From positions 86,585,069 through 86,649,068 of the forward strand of contig OX638130.1 in the NCBI GenBank assembly GCA_951804985.1: a DNA stretch of 64,000 bases. Reading direction: 5' to 3'. The notes under the pieces were generated by a model, which made no database searches, was not told the origin of the DNA, and saw only the letters and a program-made list of their open reading frames with translations. The translations under genes were made by a program, and so were the position numbers. This stretch comes from Dryomyza anilis (taxonomy: Eukaryota; Arthropoda; Insecta; Diptera; Dryomyzidae). Shown one piece after another: positions 34,921 through 64,000 of this stretch (the stretch's first letter is position 1; each line of letters starts with the position of its first letter).

Positions 34921-35329
34921 GTACCATTTAAATATTTCAATATTATTATTTTTAATAATGTAAATACTATTGTTTTAATGGTTTCGTCCTATATTTATAA
35001 ACGTCTCATTATGTGACATAGAAAACTTAAACACTAATAGAAACATGTTCGTTTTGTACGATGATGTTTTCAATTTTAATAATTTTGTAAAATATGTGTA
35101 TTACGCTTTAATGCATATTTTGTAATATGTATATTATGCATTAATGCGTTTTAATTTATGATCAGAAAAATATTTAAAAATAAATTTTATATTATTAGCT
35201 CTTACTATTATATTTAACAGGGCGCATTATAAAATAAATGATACAAACAATTTAATTAATTGTTTCTATATTATTGAAGTAATAGTAGAAATAATGGTTT
35301 TGCTATTACCATGTTTTTTTTTCTGGGTG
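34921..35329. mobile_element. MITE family B, long form, copy 2 (left-truncated)
   Basis: Homology to 24.41-25.15 kb starts at ATTTAAATATTTCAATATT and ends with TTTTTTTTTCTGGGTG at 35329, followed by TA. The left terminus is missing and the middle is shortened. Confidence 0.75.
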
Positions 35330-35720
35330 TATTAATAAATTTAATTTGCTGGCGAGTTTAGCTAAGTGTTATCATGTCCATTTCGACAAGCCAATTCAAG
35401 AAAAAAATCATTATCTATTCGTGCATTTTTTAATCAACTTGTTTATGTTTAAATACTACAAATATCTACATTTTAGTCCATTTTTATAAATATATTTTTA
35501 TTTTAAATTTAATTTTGAGTAATTACATAAATTTTAATAATTTTATACATAATAAAAAAATTGTTAAAAGGAAATAATTACAAAAATAATATTTTTTGTA
35601 TAAGCGGACGAATTTAATTTATTCAGCAATTTAATCGAACTCACACCCTAAATACTAAAATTGAAATGGTTACACAATTTTAGAATTAAATATTAAAAGT
35701 TTGACTAATTTTTATAATCT
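35330..35720. other. AT-rich spacer, nothing recognised
   Basis: 35340-35410 resembles 34800-34870 ('TTTAG(C/T)(A/T)AG(G/T)TGTTATCAT'), a small duplication flanking the MITE. Otherwise featureless. Confidence 0.45.
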
Positions 35721-35721
35721 A

Positions 35722-36090
35722 CACCCAGAAAAACATGGTAAAATAATAGCATTAAAAAAGAAATACAATAATTCATATTATTGAAATTGGTCAATAGTAT
35801 GCGTTCCATTAGTTCGGTAATATTAAAACTCTAAATACAATATGTTGCTGTACCATACATTTTATAATGTACTATTAAAATACGCAAGACCTATAAATAT
35901 GTAATGATACGTATTATTAATTTTATGGTATAGTCGAATTACATTTTCCTTATAATTTATTAAAACAAAAATAGATGTTATATATTTTATTGTATAATTT
36001 ATTTTATTTGAATGTTGATATTGAAATTAACTTTTTAAAAATCACTCATCAAAAACATTTCTCGTTGCAAAAGGGTATAACACATTTAAT
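35722..36090. mobile_element. MITE family B, long form, copy 3 (inverted, truncated)
   Basis: Starts CACCCAGAAAAACATGG after TA (35720-35721) and follows the reverse complement of 24.72-25.155 kb up to about 'CATTTCTCGTTGCAAAAG'. The other end is lost. Confidence 0.8.
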
Positions 36091-36348
36091 GCTGCTTTTC
36101 CCGAGTTGAAATTGGTTAAGGTTAGACTTTTTTCGCATCCGTCCCTGAGCAGAATACGATAAGGCATCCAACAAAAGGCCACATGAAATAATAATCATCA
36201 GGGTCGACTAGTGTAATCCTAATTTCAGATCTACGAAAGGCAACCTGATCCAACCTTCATAAAAACGAGTTGGGAAAGTTAGGTCAGATGGGTAAGTTCG
36301 GTCACATGTGGCGGATTTTTATAGTCGGTCGGGCCCGACTATGGAATA

Positions 36349-36896
36349 CCCTACACCTTTGGTGGGGCTATTAATGTGGGATATTTAATTGCATACCTTA
36401 ATTTTAAAGATTTTAATTATGCTGAACTCCCCACCCTCATAATATTATTCACATAGCAGAAATTTACGTCTTATATCCCCATAAATTAAAAAAATTATAT
36501 AATAGTATAAAAAACTAATAAAAAAATAGAAACATATAATTGGGCGGACAACGTCTATATTTAAAATTTTGAAATGCTAATATTTCATAGATTTGATTTT
36601 AATAATTTACGGATTAAATTTTCACTATGAAAACCCATTTTTGGACCACATATTTTTAGGTGAATTATAACAATACGTTTTAAATATTATACTTAAATCT
36701 TGAATACTTTTCGAGTTATTAGTTCCTAAAGAGTTATATAAAAGTGACTTGTATGGGAGGTGGGCGTGTCCGTTGACCGATTTGGCTAATTTTCAAACTC
36801 AGTTCCTACTTTTGGCTAAAATATAATAATACGAAATTTTATCGCATTCTTATCAGTATTTCTCAAGTTATTCTGTATTCGGGCAGCAAGACAGCA

Positions 36897-36963
<67 letters not shown>

Positions 36964-37131
36964 TAGACAGACAGATAGACAGACAGAAAGACGGACATGG
37001 CTAAACGGACTCGGGTAGTGATGCTGATCAAGCATATATATACTTTTCCATACCGGACCCGCCTCCTAAGGGGCGTTACAATATATGCACAAAGTTAATA
37101 TCCCCTGTACCTCATAGGTGTAGGGTATAAA
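36349..37131 (-). mobile_element. Element with inverted ATACCCTACACC ends
   Basis: ATACCCTACACCT at the left (about 36349) and AGGTGTAGGGTAT at the right (about 37118-37130) are inverted. The body matches 7.99-8.29 kb in reverse complement from about 36740. It contains a (GACA)n/(GACAGACA) run at 36898-36985. The left margin may start earlier, at the palindrome GTCGGTCGGGCCCGACTA (about 36322). Confidence 0.7.
36898..36990. repeat. (GACA)n microsatellite
   Basis: About 20 GACA units with a few substitutions near the right end, inside the preceding element. The minus-strand frame of SVCL repeats across it is a shadow. Confidence 0.95.
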
Positions 37132-37437
37132 TACTAATCTTATGAAAAAAAACTTTATTGGATATCGTATTAATATAATATGATCGAGATTTTATTAAAA
37201 ACCTTTTATAATAAAATAGCGTAGCAAAATTATTCCAATGAAATAAAATATTCTAATAAATAAATGTTAAACTCAAATGCAAGAGATATACAAATTCTCA
37301 ACATTTTTAAAAATTTGAAATATCTCAAAACTTTTTGTCATTGCAAAAGTTATTGAGATACCTTTATTCGCAAAACAATTTTTTTTTTGTTTCAAAGGTC
37401 TCAAATTTGGTTAAAGCAGTTAAGAAGAATTTAAATA
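37132..37437. other. AT-rich spacer, nothing recognised
   Basis: No supported feature. Confidence 0.5.
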
Positions 37438-37439
37438 TA

Positions 37440-38213
37440 CACTAAGAAAACAAAGATGATTACCAGCCCTATATATCAAGTTATTTACAAATTATTTAGA
37501 TCGTCTTTGAGACAACCATCTCTCAAATATCCGTCAAATACGATAAATATTGCTAGCAACCATCTTTCAAATTTACGATTATTTATAGCAAACATCAATT
37601 AAACTTCTTACAAATTGGAAGATAGTTAATGAATATTTGGAAAAGGTACTCCATTAAAATTCGTGGAGTAATTTTTATTATTAATAAAAGGAATGTAAAA
37701 TTCGAATGTAAAATTCTGCGACGACTTGAGATTTCTTCGCAAAAGAACCAAGACCGACCGGCGATGCTGTCATCAAAGTAAACTCTGAAAAGAAATATTT
37801 TCCATCACGTGTTGATAATTTCAATCCCAGGACATTTTATTTTCACTTTTACCATTAAAATGTAATATTTCACCATTTGCTTTACTTAATTGTTGTGGAT
37901 AACTCATGCGTAAGGAAAAAGTACGCCATTTTCCTTTTTTATGGTAGTCAAATGTCAAAATTCCTCAAAAGTTTTTCTGCAAATGTCCAAGAACTCAGGA
38001 TGTTTGCTATCAGTCAACTGTCAATATCTCAATTTCCATTGATGTTGTGGCAAACATCTCGTAACTATCTGTTTATATGTCATATATACAAAATATTAAT
38101 AGTTTTGCTGCAACTTCATTGAAATTTATGGGATGTTTGAATATTTGCTACAAGGCGTAAATTTAAAAAGATAGTTGCAGGAAGACTTTCATAGATATCT
38201 TGTTTTCTTAGTG
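37440..38213. mobile_element. MITE family D (CACTAAGAAAACAA ends), full copy
   Basis: 774 bp with terminal inverted repeats CACTAAGAAAACAA(A)GAT and ATCTTGTTTTCTTAGTG, flanked by TA on both sides (37438-37439 and 38214-38215). TA flanks suggest Tc1/mariner-type transposition. No transposase frame is present, so it is non-autonomous. Confidence 0.85.
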
Positions 38214-38215
38214 TA

Positions 38216-38530
38216 CATCGAATTATATAAGGGTTAGATAAGGAAGCATGATCAGGCAACCTGATCAGGATAGCAACTTCGAATAGCGTCACATGTTGAA
38301 TAAGGCACTGATCAAAACCCCTGATCATTGCCTGACTTGAAATCAGGCTGCCTGATCAGACATTGATTATATGATTATTTTGTGGGGAAACTATTAAAAA
38401 TAATATTGAAATATTTAAATTAATGATACTGCATTTTAATTAGAAAACTTTTCAATTAGTATGAAAAAAACACATGATCCATCAAATCAGTGGTCGTACT
38501 ATAAAGTACTTAATGGGAAATTTGTAAATT
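38216..38530. repeat. Dispersed GATCAGG-rich segment
   Basis: Repeated 'CCTGATCA' words and their complements (38240-38372), reminiscent of repeat C. Not resolved further. Confidence 0.4.
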
Positions 38531-38535
38531 TGCTA

Positions 38536-38665
38536 CACTAAGAAAACAAGATGTGTCTTACTGCAAATATCCTTTTAAATGTACGGCTTGTAGCAAATAT
38601 TGAAACATCCCATAAGTTTCAATAAAGTTGCAGCAAAACTATTAAGATAGATAGTTAGCATTAGC
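38536..38665. mobile_element. MITE family D, one-ended fragment
   Basis: TA, then CACTAAGAAAACAAGATG, and about 130 bp that match the right end of the full copy in inverse orientation (through AGTTGCAGCAAAACTATTA). The second terminus is absent. Confidence 0.8.
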
Positions 38666-38669
38666 ATTT

Positions 38670-39700
38670 CATGTGCACTTTTAATATTCAATTTTACAAT
38701 TTTTCTTCCTTTCACAAAATACGACATCAAAAAACATGTCTCAGGGCTACTCTGAAATACAACACTTGTGGTATTTCACTTTTATAAGGGATGCAACAAC
38801 AAATTGACGTTTCCGTATAAATACTAAAATACGACGAACTGTGAATACGCAATATATTTTATATAATATTATTCAAACATCGAGATGTATCCATTTTCAA
38901 TCATACTGAACGGAAAAATACTGACCATTTATTGAACATACTCGCCACATTTGGAAAGAAAATGCAACCCTGCTGCGTAGTTGTCAATTTCAATTCCCAC
39001 GAAAAATAAAATACCTTTTTCCCATACGACTTATTAAGAATTTCCACGTGGTAATTTTAGGGTGTGTTTTTTGTCGGTAATGCAGTGTACGACTTTTCAA
39101 TTTAGCATTTTTTCGAGCAGACTAAATTGAACTAAATTTGATGACAGCATATAGACCTATGATAATCGATTTATTAAGGACTTTAACAATTACCGGTTAC
39201 CGAATGGCGATCGAATGAATATCTGTACAATTTAGTTTAGTCAGCAATTTAGTCGAACTCGCACACACCCTTAGTTGATAAATATTTATTAATCATAATG
39301 ATAATGATAAATAATTAAAAATTATCACAAAAATTTCCATAGTCGTTAAATATTACCACAAAAGTACCACAGCTAATAAAATTAACACAAAAATACCACA
39401 AAACTTCTCAAATAAATAATAATAAAATGTTTAAATCACAAAATTTATATTTAGTGTGTTCTTAAATTGTAATTCCATACAAAAAAAACATAAAAGTGGT
39501 GAAAAATTCCCACAGCTAATAATAATTCCCATGAGAATTACCTTTCTTACAATAGTTAAAAATTACCACAAATGGGCAATTTCCCACGGAACTGGCAACT
39601 ATGCCCTGCTGCCAGCTGAATACCCATCTCTAGCTGTCAAACATATATCAACTGCTGTCAACTCCGTGTGCCACAACGAGTACTTTTTATTTACAAGCAG
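38670..39700. other. Region upstream of SMG1
   Basis: AT-rich, with repeated 'ATTACCACAAA' words at 39300-39590. It should contain the SMG1 promoter near 39.65-39.75 kb, but no TATA box or clear initiator was found. Confidence 0.4.
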
Positions 39701-39804
39701 CTGAATATTGAAAATTTCACGAAATTTTCAGCTACAAAAATCTAACTAAAAAAAATTGCAACAATTTACACACGCAACATATAAAATAATAAACGCCCAG
39801 GCAA

Positions 39805-39841
39805 ATGTGGCAAGCGACACGTGGCGGCGCACATAGAAGCG

Positions 39842-39864
<23 letters not shown>
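39805..39864 (+). other. Upstream ORF overlapping the SMG1 start codon
   Basis: ATG at 39805 opens a 19-codon frame that ends at TGA 39862-39864, out of frame with and overlapping the main ATG at 39842. It is present only if transcription starts upstream of 39805, which is likely but not shown. Confidence 0.5.
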
Positions 39865-63888
<24,024 letters not shown>

Positions 63889-64000
63889 GTAAGCAATTAA
63901 TTAAAAAAGTATTTATAAAATTTCAAATTGGAAGTAAATACTATTTAAGATATTTTATTATTTAATTTAAAGAATTGTTGAAATATTATAAAAATGTTTG

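Noticed and set aside
36816..37031. SVCL-repeat frame on the minus strand
   Set aside because: Translation of the GACA microsatellite.
39821..39841. Longer SMG1 N-terminus
   Set aside because: The extension begins with GTG; the first ATG in frame is 39842.

Overview
The window looks like nuclear DNA of a higher fly (Diptera, Brachycera). It is AT-rich and intron-containing, with GT-AG splice sites, TATA/initiator promoters and many small non-autonomous transposons. Two proteins are recognisable insect orthologues: an ataxin-1 AXH protein and the PIKK-family kinase SMG1 (nonC in Drosophila). Several repeat ends, such as the inverted ATACCCTACACC element and the 59 kb element, resemble repeats I recall from tephritid fruit-fly genomes. 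The family-level assignment is an inference from memory.

Layout. 0-17.1 kb: no convincing protein gene. It holds tandem repeats of about 70, 115, 175, 230 and 365 bp, several dispersed repeats, one tRNA-derived SINE head, three GC-richer islands, and a probable non-coding 5' exon (about 2.04-2.78 kb) that may belong to the ataxin-1 gene. 17.1-22.1 kb (+): Atx-1 in three coding exons (1084 aa), with Q/H- and A-rich N-terminal tracts, an AXH domain split over exons 2 and 3, and a C-terminal KRRWSAPE motif. 22.2-27.3 kb: repeat-rich intergenic DNA with TA-flanked MITEs. 27.4-34.7 kb (-): a cluster of three two-exon MBF2-family genes for small secreted proteins, with identical gene structure and TATA/Inr promoters. 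34.7-39.7 kb: more MITEs and a dispersed inverted-end element. 39.8-63.9 kb (+): SMG1 in six exons, continuing past the right edge, with about 2711 codons visible. Its fourth intron is 12.4 kb and interrupts the kinase domain; on the minus strand inside it lies a complete three-exon class A GPCR gene (535 aa).

How the genes relate. The MBF2 genes are a local tandem family. SMG1 is the nonsense-mediated-decay kinase, Atx-1 an AXH transcription/RNA regulator, and the GPCR a membrane receptor; nothing in the sequence links these three functionally. The SMG1/GPCR nesting means the two are transcribed convergently through the same DNA. Most of the remaining window is repeat sequence, including minisatellites with 16, 17, 51 and 95 bp units lying in or beside introns.
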